From Rhinopomastus cyanomelas (Eukaryota > Chordata > Aves > Bucerotiformes > Rhinopomastidae): DNA of 64,000 nt. The position numbers were made by a program, and so were the translations under genes. Position 1 is the first letter of the stretch, and every line of letters begins with the position of its first letter. Location: positions 216,282 to 280,281 of the forward strand of contig VXBP01003612.1 in NCBI GenBank assembly GCA_013400115.1, given 5' to 3'. Under the pieces are notes generated by a model. That model saw only the letters and a program-made list of their open reading frames with translations. It was not told the DNA's origin and did no database searches. Shown here piece after piece: positions 30,683 to 41,263 of the stretch.

Positions 30683-31609
30683 GTGCCACAGCAATTCAGG
30701 ACAAAGCTGAGGTGTCTCCAGCTCCAGGACTCAGGGAGAAGCCACCTTTGTGCTGACAGGGGCTGTTATCAGAGGGATCTCCCCCTGGATTCCTGATAAC
30801 ACTGAATCATCAGCTGATTACCAGAACGGGGCAGCCTGCTGCTGAGTCCAGGGCAGGATGAGACGTGGCCCCGTGGCCTCCCGCAGGGTTTGTTTCCCAG
30901 TCCAAGAAGAAGAGCTATAAAAAGCAGCTCCTCTCCTGAAAGCAGGGAACACAAAGGGTTCTTTGGAGCTGAGCAGCAGATCTTGCTGTTTGGGTGACTC
31001 TCCTGGCTCAGCAGCGACTGAAACCTCCAGCGGCATCTTCCCCAGGCAGCCACAGGCTGGGGATTGCTGCTGCTCTGGTGAACAGAGTCTCCTGCTCAGC
31101 TGCTGAATGGTCCAAGCACCGATGGTTTTGTTTGGCTGGAACCCTCCTCAGGCACAGTCGTAGGTACTTCTGCCTCTGCTTTTGGTGTGGAAGGTTTCCA
31201 GAGAGGCTGACACAAGTACTTCTAATCCTAACCCAGAGCGGATGCACCGAGCCTGGTCCTTCCCCACGGCACCAGACCCAGTTTATCCCAGTTATTCCCA
31301 AAGCTATCCAGTTAATCCTCGTTATTCCCCAGCCCAGCAGTGGCCCAGTGCTCCCACAGCTCACCCCACTCTCTTTATGAGAGCTAGGGAGCATCTCTCA
31401 GCAAGGAGCCCGCTTCATGCTGGGATGGATAAGGAGATGCCCCAGCCTGCAGGTGGGAGAAGCCGTGGAACCTGCTCTGTGCCTCACGCTGAGACAGCGG
31501 GCTCAGCAGAGCAGCCCTCTCTCTGTTTTGAAGGCTGACTGCTCAGCTCTGCCGCTGCACGAACGGGGAAACTGAGTCATGACTTGGGCTGTCAGGGCGG
31601 GATGCTGCC

Positions 31610-31890
31610 TCCTGCATCCGAACCCTGGCCGCAGCTGCTCGCCCCTCCCGCTTTGCGCTGAAGGAAGAGGCGATCGATCGCTCCGGTGCGATGCCGAGGA
31701 CGCGAGCCCCGCGCTGCGGATCCAAAGCAGCAGCCTTGGGAGGGAGGACCCTTGGGCGGCGCTGAGCAGCCTGTCTGCGCGATTTCTCGCCGTGTCTCGG
31801 CACCCTGCGCCGCTGCCTCGGATGCCAGCGTTTCCCCGGGCAGGTCCGGGCAGCGGCCGGCGTGCAGGAACCAGCCCGCAGCAGGCAGCG
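31610..31890. promoter_or_regulatory. CpG-rich block upstream of RPS6KA1, unassigned
   Basis: A GC-rich, CG-dense segment about 4 kb upstream of RPS6KA1 exon 1. A plus-strand donor-like GGTGAGG lies at about 31890. No recognisable coding exon on either strand. May be a distal promoter, a noncoding RNA promoter or an orphan CpG island. Confidence 0.35.
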
Positions 31891-32829
31891 CGGTGAGGAA
31901 GCAGAGCTCAGGCAGCTCTCTCTCCCCTGGATGGGGTTTGGGCAGCCCAAGAGCTCGTTCCCAGCGCAAACCCCTCTAACCTCCACTGACACCCCACCCA
32001 AAGGTGGGCATCACATCACCTCGCTCAGCCAACTTGAATTTGAAAGGTGCCTGGCTCAGGGGGAACCCTCCCTTTAGCAGAACATGTTGGGTTTCACCCT
32101 GTCAGTCTGCTGAGGCCACCCCACGTCTCCTCTGAACCATCTCCTGGGTTCCCCTCAGCTGAAGCACTCCCAGCTCAAGCCAGGGGAGAGGCTGGCCCCC
32201 GAAATCGACGGAGCTGTTGGCTCCGGGCTGAGGTTGTGAATTTTGCACCCATCCCTCAGGAAACCTGAACTGCAGACAAGAGGTGCCTGGAGGAGAGGGA
32301 CCAGTTGGAGCCAGGCTGTGCCCTGGGGAGGCTGGGGAGGCGATGGGGAGGGAGCTGAGAGGCAGCGAGGCCATATCTGCTGGTTGTCATGGATACAATC
32401 GCTGCTGGTCTCCTGGATCAGTTACCTTCTCTTTCCTGGATGCAAATACAGGAGTGGTGGTCTGCTCTGACACAGGACACAGCCCCTGGCAGCCCAATAA
32501 AAGGAGACAATCAGCTGCTTCAAACGCAGAAGCCTCTCCTTCACCTCATCTGAGAGGAGGGCAGGATGTGACTTGCTGTGTGGGTATCGGAGCCACGTGA
32601 GCCTGACCGTGCTCTGCCCATCCGCGGTCGGTTCTGTCCCAGCCTTTGGCCGGTTCCTAGGGCCTGTGAGGAGCAGCTCTCACAGCCCTTCCAGCCTTTG
32701 CTCTCCCTCAGCCCTTCAGGTTCATGATGAGCTGCTGCAGATTCGGGCTCTGGTGGCTGTGTGAGCTCACTGCTGTCGTGGCACAGGGGGCAGAACCCTT
32801 CAGCGCATCCAGCTCTCTGGTTCAAAGGA

Positions 32830-33345
32830 AAATCATAGAATAATGAGGTTAGAAAAGATCTTCCAGATCACCAAGTCCAACCCTGCAGCCCCCAACCACT
32901 AACCCAGCTCCTCAAACCTCCTGGCAGCCTGGTGGTTGAACCCCTCCAAGGACAGTGCCTCCACTCCCTCCCTGGGCAGCCTGTTCCTCCCCACTCTTGC
33001 TGGAAGAAGATTGTCCTCAGATCCAGCCTGATCCTCCCCTGGCACAACCTGACCCCATGTCCTCTGCTCCTATCACCAGTCCCCAGGGAGAAGAGGCCAA
33101 CCCCCAGCTCACTGCAGCCTCCTTCCAGGGAGCTGTGGAGAACAGTGAGGTCTCCCCTCAGCCTCCTCTTCCCCAGGTTGAACAGCCCCAGCTCCCTCAG
33201 CCTCTCCCCATCAGATCTTTCTCCAGACCCCAACCAGCCCCAGCTCCCTCAGCCTCTCCCCATCAGATCTCTTCTCCAGACCCCAACCAGCCCCACTGCC
33301 CTTCTCTGCCCCCTCTCCAGCACCTCAAGAGCTCAAGAGCAGCTC
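32830..33345 (-). mobile_element. CR1 LINE fragment with an internal 52-bp tandem duplication
   Basis: Antisense: AATCATAGAATAATGAGGTT to CAGCACCTCAAGAGCTCAAG. At 33183-33288 the segment CAGCCCCAGCTCCCTCAGCC through CAGACCCCAAC occurs twice in tandem. Confidence 0.9.
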
Positions 33346-33659
33346 CAACTAACCTGACAAAGGCTTTCACAAGCCCCACATAAAGTAGAAACCACGGCTT
33401 TGAGAGCAGGTGGGGAGCCCTTTACAGCAGTTACCCGACACATCCAGCCTTTAATTAGGCGCAGCCCCGTTTGTGGTCGACGTCGGAGCGGCGCCGCGCG
33501 AGGGAGTGATAACATGAAAGAGAAAACCATTAGAACCTGTAAACAGCAGTGGAATTGCTGGGGCTGTTTTCACTGCCCCTCAGCCAGGCAGAGAGCTGAG
33601 TAAACACCGGTGGGGCTTCACAGCTCCTTTTAGGTTTGAGATGAGGGTCGTACAAGGGT

Positions 33660-33885
33660 CCAGAGAGGTTTGAAATGTCTCCAGAGAAGGAGACTCCACA
33701 ACCCCCCTGGGCAGCCCCTGCCAGGGCTCTGGCACCCTCACTGCCAACAAGGTCCTTCTCACACTGATGTGGAACCTCCTCTGCTCCAGCTCACACCCGC
33801 TGCCCCTTGTCCTATCACTGGGTGCCCCTGAGCAGAGCCTGGCTCCATCCTCCTCACACCCACCCTTCACACATTTATAGTCACA
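33660..33885 (-). mobile_element. CR1 LINE internal fragment
   Basis: Antisense: TTTGAAATGTCTCCAGAGAA to CACCCTTCACACATTTATAG; 3' tail absent. Confidence 0.9.
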
Positions 33886-34189
33886 CCTGCTCCTCACTAG
33901 CCCAGGTTGGGTCACCAGCTCTTAAAGCAGAAGAGAAGAAACCATCTTCAAATTGGAAGTGAGTTTCAGAAACTCTATTGAGAAGCCCAAAGGCTCCAGC
34001 AAACTGAACAACCTTTCTGGTTTAAGACCGCTCGTGACCCGTGGGTTTTGTTTCTTGAGATTAAAACAGAATGGACTTGCCCACATCCAGCCTTGAGAAG
34101 CCACATGCCCAAAATAACCAGAGCAAAGCACTTCTGCAATGTCAGAAATGGTCCTGGCTGGGAATATTTTGGCCTGGTGGCCAACTGTG

Positions 34190-34545
34190 GCTGCACAACC
34201 CCACCTTGCTCAGCCTGTCCTCAGAGGGGAGCGGCTCCAGCCCTCTGAGCATCTGAGTTGCCCTTCTCTGGGCACAGAGAATGTGTTGGGGGGAAGTGGC
34301 CTCCAAAGGGTATCCAGTCCAAGCCCCCAACACCAAGCAGAGAGGTCCCTTCCAATCCCTAATGATTCCATGACCTCTCACCAGACCAGGCTGCCCAGAG
34401 CCCCAGCCAGCCTGACCTTGAACGGCTCCAAGGACTGGGCCTCCACCCCATCTCTGAGCAGCCCGTTCCATGGATCCCCCACCCCCAGATTCAACATTTT
34501 TCCCCCTGTCCAGCCTCAAACTGCCCTTTTCTAGCCGCAGGTCTC
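34190..34545 (-). mobile_element. CR1 LINE fragments, at least two antisense pieces
   Basis: 34190-34270 is ORF2-tail sequence (CCACCTTGCTCAGCCTGTCC). 34285-34343 and 34376-34545 form one copy (TCCAGTCCAAGCCCCCAACA, CCAGACCAGGCTGCCCAGAG) split by a sense insert. Confidence 0.85.
34344..34375 (+). mobile_element. CR1 3' tail nested in an opposite CR1
   Basis: AGGTCCCTTCCAATCCCTAA followed by TGATTCCATGAC interrupts the antisense copy around it. Confidence 0.8.
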
Positions 34546-35149
34546 CTACTTGCTGTTGCCCTTGTGTCTGAGAAGCAGACGAGGACAGAGCAGCAGCAGC
34601 AGAGACCTGGCCCAGCCGGCTCTCCCAGGCAGGCACCAGCTCCCGGTGCTCAATGGTCTCCTTGTTGGGGAGGGAACAAAAGGCACAACCAGTTCAGAGA
34701 TGTCAGGAACCTGACTACCTGCCAGGAGAGGATTTATCCAGCCCCCAGCAGCAGCACAACCCCCCCAGATCCTGGAGCTCTGCAGTGCAGAAGCACAAGG
34801 CTGGTGCTTTGTTGCTCTTTGTCTCCTCTCATCTTCAAGATGAGTTGAGGGAGCTTGGAGGCTGCTCTTCAGACGTTCTCCTTCCCAAGAGAGGCACTTG
34901 TGGTTCAGCTCAGCAGTGCATGGCTGCCCAGCTGGGCCTTTTCTTGCCCTCTGCTGCGTTTCTCGGGGCGTCTACCTGGAGCACTCACACCTCCTCTGAT
35001 GAAGGAGGAGCCACTTGACCCTTAACCAGAGAAATCCTCTTCCTGAATGATTCTCTAGTGCCCACAGTTCAGTCCAAAGGGGCTGCTTTCTGTCAGCAGC
35101 TTAAAACCCCACCTGCCTGATACTTGTGTGTGGCTCTGCTACCCTTATA

Positions 35150-35590
35150 GCACCACAGGACCAGTTTTGGCTGGAAGAGACCTTCAAGATCAATGAGTCC
35201 AACCTTTTCCCAGCCCTATCAGCACCACTAAACCCTGTCCCCCAACACAACATCTACCCTTCTCTTCAGCCCCTCCAGGGGTGCTGACTGAACCCCTCCC
35301 TGGGCAGCTGTTCCGGTGCCTGACAGCCCTCTCAGGAAAGAAATTCCTCCTGACATCCAACCTGAACCTCTCCTGGCCCAGCTTAGGGCCATTTCCCCTG
35401 GTCCTGTCACTGGCCACTAGGGAGAACAGACTGACCTCTGCCTCTCTGCAACCTCCTTTCAAGTAGTTGTAGAGAGCAAGAAGGTCTCCTCTCAATCTCC
35501 TCCTCTCCAGGCTGAACAGCCCCAGCTCTCTCAGCCTCTCCCCATCAGCTCTGTTCTCCAGACCCCAAACCAGCCCAGGGCTGATCATGG
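35150..35590 (-). mobile_element. CR1 LINE fragment
   Basis: Antisense: TTTGGCTGGAAGAGACCTTC to CTCCAGACCCCAAACCAGCC. Confidence 0.9.
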
Positions 35591-35661
35591 ACATCAGCAG
35601 TGTGTGGTGAAGTTCTTCCCCATCCGCTGGGTGACAAAGATACCTGGGGCCTCGAGTTTTC

Positions 35662-35920
35662 AGTGATAGGAGCAGAGGACATGGGGTCAGGTTGTGCCAG
35701 GGGAGGGTCAGGCTGGGTGTGAGGACAAACTTCTTCCTAGCAAGAGTGGGGAGCCCTTGGAACAGGCTGCCCAGGGAGGGGGTGGAGGAACCATCCCTGG
35801 AGGGGCTCAACAACCAGACAGCTGGGGGGTTTGAGGAGCTGGGTTAGGGGTTGGGGGCTGTAGGGTGGAAGGTTGGACTGAATGATCTTGAAGGTCTTTT
35901 CCATGATTCTATAATAATGG
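35662..35920 (+). mobile_element. CR1 LINE 3' fragment
   Basis: Sense: CATGGGGTCAGGTTGTGCCA, CCATCCCTGGAGGGGCTCAA, GAAGGTCTTTTCCATGATTC. Inverted relative to 35150-35590. Confidence 0.92.
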
Positions 35921-36024
35921 TTTTGCCAGAGGCAAAGGGCATCTAAAAAAGTTCTGACTACGGAAGCTGGTTTGAGTTTTGTTGCTCATTTCAGCCACAG
36001 CAAGAAGGAGCCTCTCATGGTAGG

Positions 36025-36440
36025 GAATCACAAAATCACAAGACATTAGGGATCAGAAGGACCTTGAAAGATCAGCCAGTCCCCAGTCCCCCTGCCACAG
36101 TTGGATCCCTTAGATCCAGCTGCATAGGAAGATGTCTAGGTGGGTTTTCAACGTCTCCAGAGAAGGAGACTCCACAACCCCCCATGGCAGCCCCTTCCAA
36201 GGGCTCTGTCACCCTCACCAGGAAGAAGGTCCTTCTCACACTGATGTGGAACCTCCTCTGCTCCAGCTCACACCTGCTGCCCCTTGTCCTGTCACTGGGT
36301 GCCCCTGAGCAGAGCCTGGCTCCATCCTCCTCACACCCACCTTCACATATTGATCAACATCCCTGGGGTCACCCCTCATTCTCCTTTTTACCCAGCTCAA
36401 GAGCCCCAGCTCCCCCAGCCTTTCCTCAGGCTGAGAGGCA
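36025..36440 (-). mobile_element. CR1 LINE fragment
   Basis: Antisense: AAGACATTAGGGATCAGAAG to CTCCCCCAGCCTTTCCTCAG. Confidence 0.92.
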
Positions 36441-36659
36441 ACGACTCCCTTCACCCTTCTCCTGCGGGGAATCAGCCATTTACCCACAATCTGGTTTCAG
36501 AAAGTCCTGGCCAGACCAGCTTATTTTTCTATTTACAGGCTGCACAGGATCATTTTCCCTTTCAAGAAGCCACTAACATCATGCTGGAGATAAATGTCCT
36601 GTGGCAGCAGCCCAGCACGAGGCACCGAGGCAGCAGAGCCAGCGAGTTGGAAATGGATG

Positions 36660-36960
36660 ACAAATAAACCTGACGTAAAACTCTTTCACTCCCGCGGCGT
36701 CTCTCGAACGCGAGGACTCGGGGATGTGCTGTGCTCCTCAAAATAGGAGGGAGAGCAGAGGGCTCTTAGCTGTTAGCACCCCGGAACAGCGAGACCTGCT
36801 GAAAGCTCATATTGATCAGCAGAGATGGAAAAGCAGGGGTTTGGCAGCTGCTGGCCAGCTCCTTGGAAATTAATACGGAGTCAATTACCGACAGACAAGT
36901 GTCCCTTCGACGAGATCAGCAGCTCCCTCTGGCACGAACTCGCCGGCTGCCAGAAGCCTT
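36660..36960. promoter_or_regulatory. CR1-free unique stretch, possible conserved noncoding element
   Basis: Contains a CRE-like TGACGTAA at 36673, a CG-rich core and the AT-rich homeodomain-like sequences GAAATTAATA and GTCAATTACC near 36866-36890. The guess is based only on site-like motifs; no comparison was possible. Confidence 0.2.
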
Positions 36961-36991
36961 TTAGAGGAGGAGGATACGGCCAGAAACGGAG

Positions 36992-37465
36992 GGGTTTAAA
37001 TATCATCACTGTAGGGAGGGAAGGAAATGGAGAGGGTTAAATATCATCACTGTAGGGAGGGAAGGAAGTGGAGAGGGTTAAAGATCATCACTGTAGGGAG
37101 GGAAGGAAATGGAGAGGGTTAAAGATCATCATTGTAGGGACAGAAGTGGAGGGGGTTAAATATCACTGCAGGGAGGGAAAGAAGTGGAGAGGGTTAAATA
37201 TCATCACTGCTGGGAGGGAAAGAAATTGAAGGGGTTAAATATCACTGCAGGGAGGGAGATAAATTGAAGGGGTTAAATATCACTGTAGGGAGGGAAGGAA
37301 ATGGAGAGGGTTAAATATCATCACTGTACAGATAGAGATGGAGAGGGTTGAGGATCATCAGTGTAGGGACGGAAATGGAGGGGTTAAATATCCCCGTACA
37401 GACAGAAAGGGAGAGGGTTAAGGAGCATCACTGAAGGGACAGAAGCAGAGGGGGTTAAATATCAT
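36992..37465. repeat. Minisatellite, 35-42 bp unit, about 12 copies
   Basis: Thirteen GGGTT starts from 36994 to 37452 are spaced 42, 41, 39, 37, 38, 41, 37, 39, 38, 35, 35 and 36 bp apart. The core reads GGAGAGGGTTAAATATCATC then ACTGTAGGGAGGGAAGGAA. Units differ by small deletions and substitutions. Confidence 0.93.
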
Positions 37466-37962
37466 CTCTGTGGCCTTAGAAATGAGTTGCTCAGTAAAGT
37501 GGAAGGTTTATGTCAGAAGGCAAATCAGTCCCAGGATCTGGATCAGGGCGAAAGCAGCCCACCTGGGGCATCCGTTAGTTACCCCGCATGGTCCCGCGGG
37601 TCTTGGCAGCAGTCACGGGGATAACGGAGCGATTTGCCTCCGGCCGGAAGATGGGGACTGTCTGAAATGCGACAAACCTGCTGAACCCGGTGCGGGTGAG
37701 GCAGCGGTGCTGGCGAAATCCCTCTTGCGAGGAGAGCCTGGAATTGCACAGGAGGCGTCTTGAAGGCAGCGCAGCCACTGCGCTCACAAGACCTTGGGGT
37801 GACATTGGGGTGTTTTACCTCGAGCAGCCTGTTTGCTCACACCTCAGGCCGGGCTCTGCGTGCAGCGGGGCTGGGATGAATCAGCCCGAGCAGGTTGCTC
37901 GGGAGGAAAAGCCCCATCAGCATCCCCAGCTCTGGGCTGACTCTGGGTTGTTTTCCTTCACT

Positions 37963-38035
37963 GAATCACAGAGGATTGGAAGGGACCTTGAAAGTTCATC
38001 CAGTCCAATCCCTCTGCCAGAGCAGGATCGTGAGC
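37963..38035 (-). mobile_element. CR1 LINE 3' tail
   Basis: AATCACAGAGGATTGGAAGG, TTCATCCAGTCCAATCCCTC. Lies between the two minisatellites. Confidence 0.88.
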
Positions 38036-38373
38036 ACAACCCCTAAACTCAGCTTCGGGCTGGCTCGTCCTTGCTTTGCTGATAGCAAACGTTGATTTCC
38101 TGAGTGAAGCAAAAAATCCAGCTCCCAAAGCGTTCCCGTGCGAATGGGCAGGATCCCTGCTCTGCTCATGGCTGAGTGACGGGGGGTTTCTGCTCAGAAC
38201 CAGCGAGGTGGGGTGACAGGGCCCCTTACATGGAGTCTGCATCACCACGTGCCCTAGGAGCACACGCAGACACCCCGGAAGCACTTGGTTTCCATGTTGG
38301 GAGTGTACCCACCTGTGACTGCAAATCGCTGCCTTCTGCCTGTTGCCCTACAGATCTGGGTGGGGTTCTGCCC

Positions 38374-38812
38374 AAACAAATGCACAAATCCCTGCCCCAA
38401 CAAATGCACAGATCTCTGCTCCTATAAATGCACAAGCTCCTACCCCTATAAATGCACAAACTCCTACTCCTATAAATGCACAAGCTCCTACCCCTATAAA
38501 TGCACAAGCTCCTACCCCTATAAATGCACAAGCTCCTACCCCTATAAATGCACAAGCTCCTACCCCTATAAATGCACAAACCCCTGCCCCTGTAAATGCA
38601 CAAACTCCTATCCCTATAAATGCACAGGTCTCTGTCTCTATAAATACACAGGTCTCTGCCCCTTTAAATGCACAAACCCCAGTCCCTATAAATGCACAAA
38701 TCTCTGCCCCTATACATGCACAAATCTCTGCCCCATAAATGCACAATCCCCAGTCCCTACAAATGCCCAGATCTCTGCCCCAATAAATGCACAGACCCCT
38801 GCCCCAAGCAGG
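38374..38812. repeat. 24-bp minisatellite, about 18 copies
   Basis: ATGCACA-type starts fall at 38380, 38404, 38428 and then every 24 bp to 38716, followed by 38739, 38763 and 38787 (one 23-bp unit). The consensus is ATGCACAAGCTCCTACCCCT then ATAA. Because 24 is a multiple of three, two plus and two minus frames stay open and read eight-residue repeats (INAQAPTP and YKCTSSYP on plus). Central units are nearly identical; edge units are diverged. About ten units contain TATAAA. I regard the frames as a by-product, not genes. Confidence 0.95.
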
Positions 38813-39079
38813 TACAGGGAGCTGGGGGAAAAGAACGACCGTGACTCACCAGGAGCTCATCTTTCCACTCTGCATCCACTTGGAGGAAGTATCACGAGGG
38901 TGTCAAGTGCTTCTCATGCCACCTCCCCGACTCTGGGAAGTGGCCACTTCCCTTCTGGCTTTACACGTTGCCCCTGGCTGAAGGCAAATGTGGAACACAA
39001 GTGCTAGGAGGAGATAAGCCAAGGCCTGGGGTATTGCAGAATGTGAAAGGTGAAGGGAAAGCAGCTCTCTGCAACCGAA

Positions 39080-39190
39080 CCCGTCTGGATGTGTTCCTGT
39101 GCGGCTGGGTCTAGGTGATCCTGCTGTGGCAGGAGGATTGGACTGGATGGTCTTTTGAGGTCCCTTCCAATCCTTAATGATTCTATGATG
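39080..39190 (+). mobile_element. CR1 LINE 3' fragment
   Basis: TCTGGATGTGTTCCTGTGCG, AGGATTGGACTGGATGGTC, ending TAATGATTCTATGATG. Confidence 0.92.
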
Positions 39191-39191
39191 G

Positions 39192-39460
39192 AAGATAGAA
39201 AAGCCCTCTGAGCTCAGCCAGCCCAGCCCAGGACCTAGCATCACCTCATCAGCCAGACCAGGGCACTCAGGGCCATAGCCAGGCTGGCCTTCAACACCTC
39301 CAGGGATGGGGACAACCACCACTGCCCTGGGCAGTCCAGTCCAGGCTCTGATCACCCTTTCCTTGAGGAAGGGCTTCCTAACATCCAACCTAACCCTCTC
39401 CTGGCAGCTTCAGGCCCTGCCCTCTCATCCTGGTACAGGTTGTCTGGGAGAAGAGCCTGA
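39192..39460 (-). mobile_element. CR1 LINE fragment
   Basis: Antisense: GAGCTCAGCCAGCCCAGCCC, CAACACCTCCAGGGATGGGG, CATCCAACCTAACCCTCTCC. Immediately follows a sense copy, giving a tail-to-tail inverted pair. Confidence 0.9.
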
Positions 39461-40029
39461 CTGAGCATGGGGGTCCCAGCATCAGAAAAACCTACAAGTG
39501 GTTCTTTCAGGGAGCCGTGAGAATTAGCGCAGGTCTTGCAATTTGATTTCTTCTGATGTAGTGTTCACCAAGCAGGCAAGGTTTGTATGATACCTACTCA
39601 AATCTGGGTTTAATATCTCCTCTCCATTTGAGGGGAGATGAGATGGGAGGTGGCAGCTCCAGTTTAAGGCTTAAACTCCCAGGACATGTGCTGCAGCAGC
39701 TGCAGAAACTGCCAGAGTAAGAGGAGATCCAGCGATTCCTAAAATAGCTCTGGGGAAGCCCCAGTTCCAAGGTTTGCTGCACCACTGAGAGGTTCCTGAG
39801 AGAGGTCACTGCGCCTGCAAACTGGTGATGAATTGAGGACTGTCTGGATTTGAAGAGGAAAGCCATAAAAACTGGAAAGCACTCACACACCGTGGTCACA
39901 CAGATGCATCAGACAGGCTCGGAGGGGACTTGCCCTGTTCGGGTGATGACCCTTCAAGGTGCAGGGAGATGCAGGTTGTTGGAGACACCCTTCTGAAAGC
40001 AAAAAGAGCAGTTAGATTCTGAGCATCCC

Positions 40030-40500
40030 GCCTCCCAAGTTTGCTAGCAGGCAGCCTGCGCGGCATCGGGACGCAGCCGGCCATTTCTTGGCTCCCAAGC
40101 CCCGATTCCGTGTTTCCTGGTACCACCGTGTGGTGACGGGAGGCAACAGGCTGCTCATCAAAGCGCTGCTAATGAGCTGGGCAGCGACACAAATCCCCGG
40201 CGCCACCGGGCTGTGGGCAAGGAGGCACCACCAGGATGCCAAAGCCAGCCGTGCCCCAGCCAAGCGGCCCCAGCTCCAGCTCCAGCTCCGTGTCGGAGCG
40301 GAGGGTGTTTATTTGCCAGAGGAAATTCATTGGCGATCGATGGAATTTTCCTCCCTTGACTGCCGCAGAGTTTGCCAACGCGGAAGCAGGTTGGAGATGG
40401 GTACAGCAGGGGAACCTGGGCATCTCAAACCAGGCTGCAGGCCAGCTAAACCTCTTCACTCACAACGTAGTCACAACCTCTGGTATCATCTGCAGTGAGA
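40030..40500. promoter_or_regulatory. CR1-free unique stretch, possible regulatory element
   Basis: Unique sequence with isolated CG dinucleotides, GCTAATGAGC at about 40168 and a CAGCTC-type short repeat near 40268. No exon is supported. Only a suggestion from base composition. Confidence 0.15.
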
Positions 40501-40874
40501 AGGAAATGATGAGCTAACCCCCCCCCCCCAATTTAATTGCCTTGAGTTTGCAACCAGTCCTTGAGCGAGATGCAGAACCCCGATACAGGGACATCGAGTC
40601 CTTACGCCGAGATAACGTCCCCATCAACAACAAACAGCGAGACACCTCTTCATTAGAGCAAAGGCAAACAAAATGTCCTGCCTGGGCAAAGCTAAAGCAG
40701 TAATCCAGAGTAACTAGATTAATAGTAATCTAATAGTAACTGCTCTCCTGCTTTGGGATTGCTCTGAGCGCTCACCTCTGCGCAGCGACCAGCAAGCTGG
40801 GAAGCAGGGGAGAGCTGCTGCCTGGAGAAAGCTGTGTTTGGAAATCGACAGTAAACTCAGTGGGGTAATTAAGG

Positions 40875-41263
40875 ATAATCTGGGGTGATTGAGTCTAGAG
40901 AAGAGGAGGCTGAGAGGAGATCATCTTGCTTTCCACAGCTACCTACCAGGAGGTTGTAGCCAGGCTGCTGCTGGTCTCTTCTCCCAAATTCCTAATGATA
41001 GGAAGAGGAGAAATGGCCTCAAGTTGCATCAGAGGGAGGTTTAGGATGTATCTTAGGAAGAAGTTCTTTGCTCAGAGAGTGGCTGGGCACTGGAGCAGGC
41101 TGCCCAGGGAGGTGGTGGAGTCCCCTTCCTTGGAGGGGTTTAAAAACCAAGTACCTAGAGCACTTGAGGCTGTGGTTTAGGAGTTAGGGAGCTGTTGGGA
41201 TGGGGGCTGGGCTTGATGACCCTGGAGGTCCTCTCCAGCCATTATGATTGTAAGATTCTAAAT
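40875..41263 (+). mobile_element. CR1 LINE 3' fragment
   Basis: Sense, diverged: GAGAAGAGGAGGCTGAGAGG, GGAAGAAGTTCTTTGCTCAG, CTGGAGGTCCTCTCCAGCC, tail TTATGATTGTAAGATTCT. Confidence 0.88.

Noticed and set aside
36992..37465. Telomere-like repeat
   Set aside because: GGGTTA occurs once per 35-42 bp unit rather than in tandem, so it is not interstitial telomere sequence.
38285..39007. 240-codon plus-strand frame and three other frames over the 24-bp array, as possible repeat proteins
   Set aside because: The openness follows from the 24-bp period. There is no conserved start, splice context or flanking domain, and one 23-bp unit breaks the frame.
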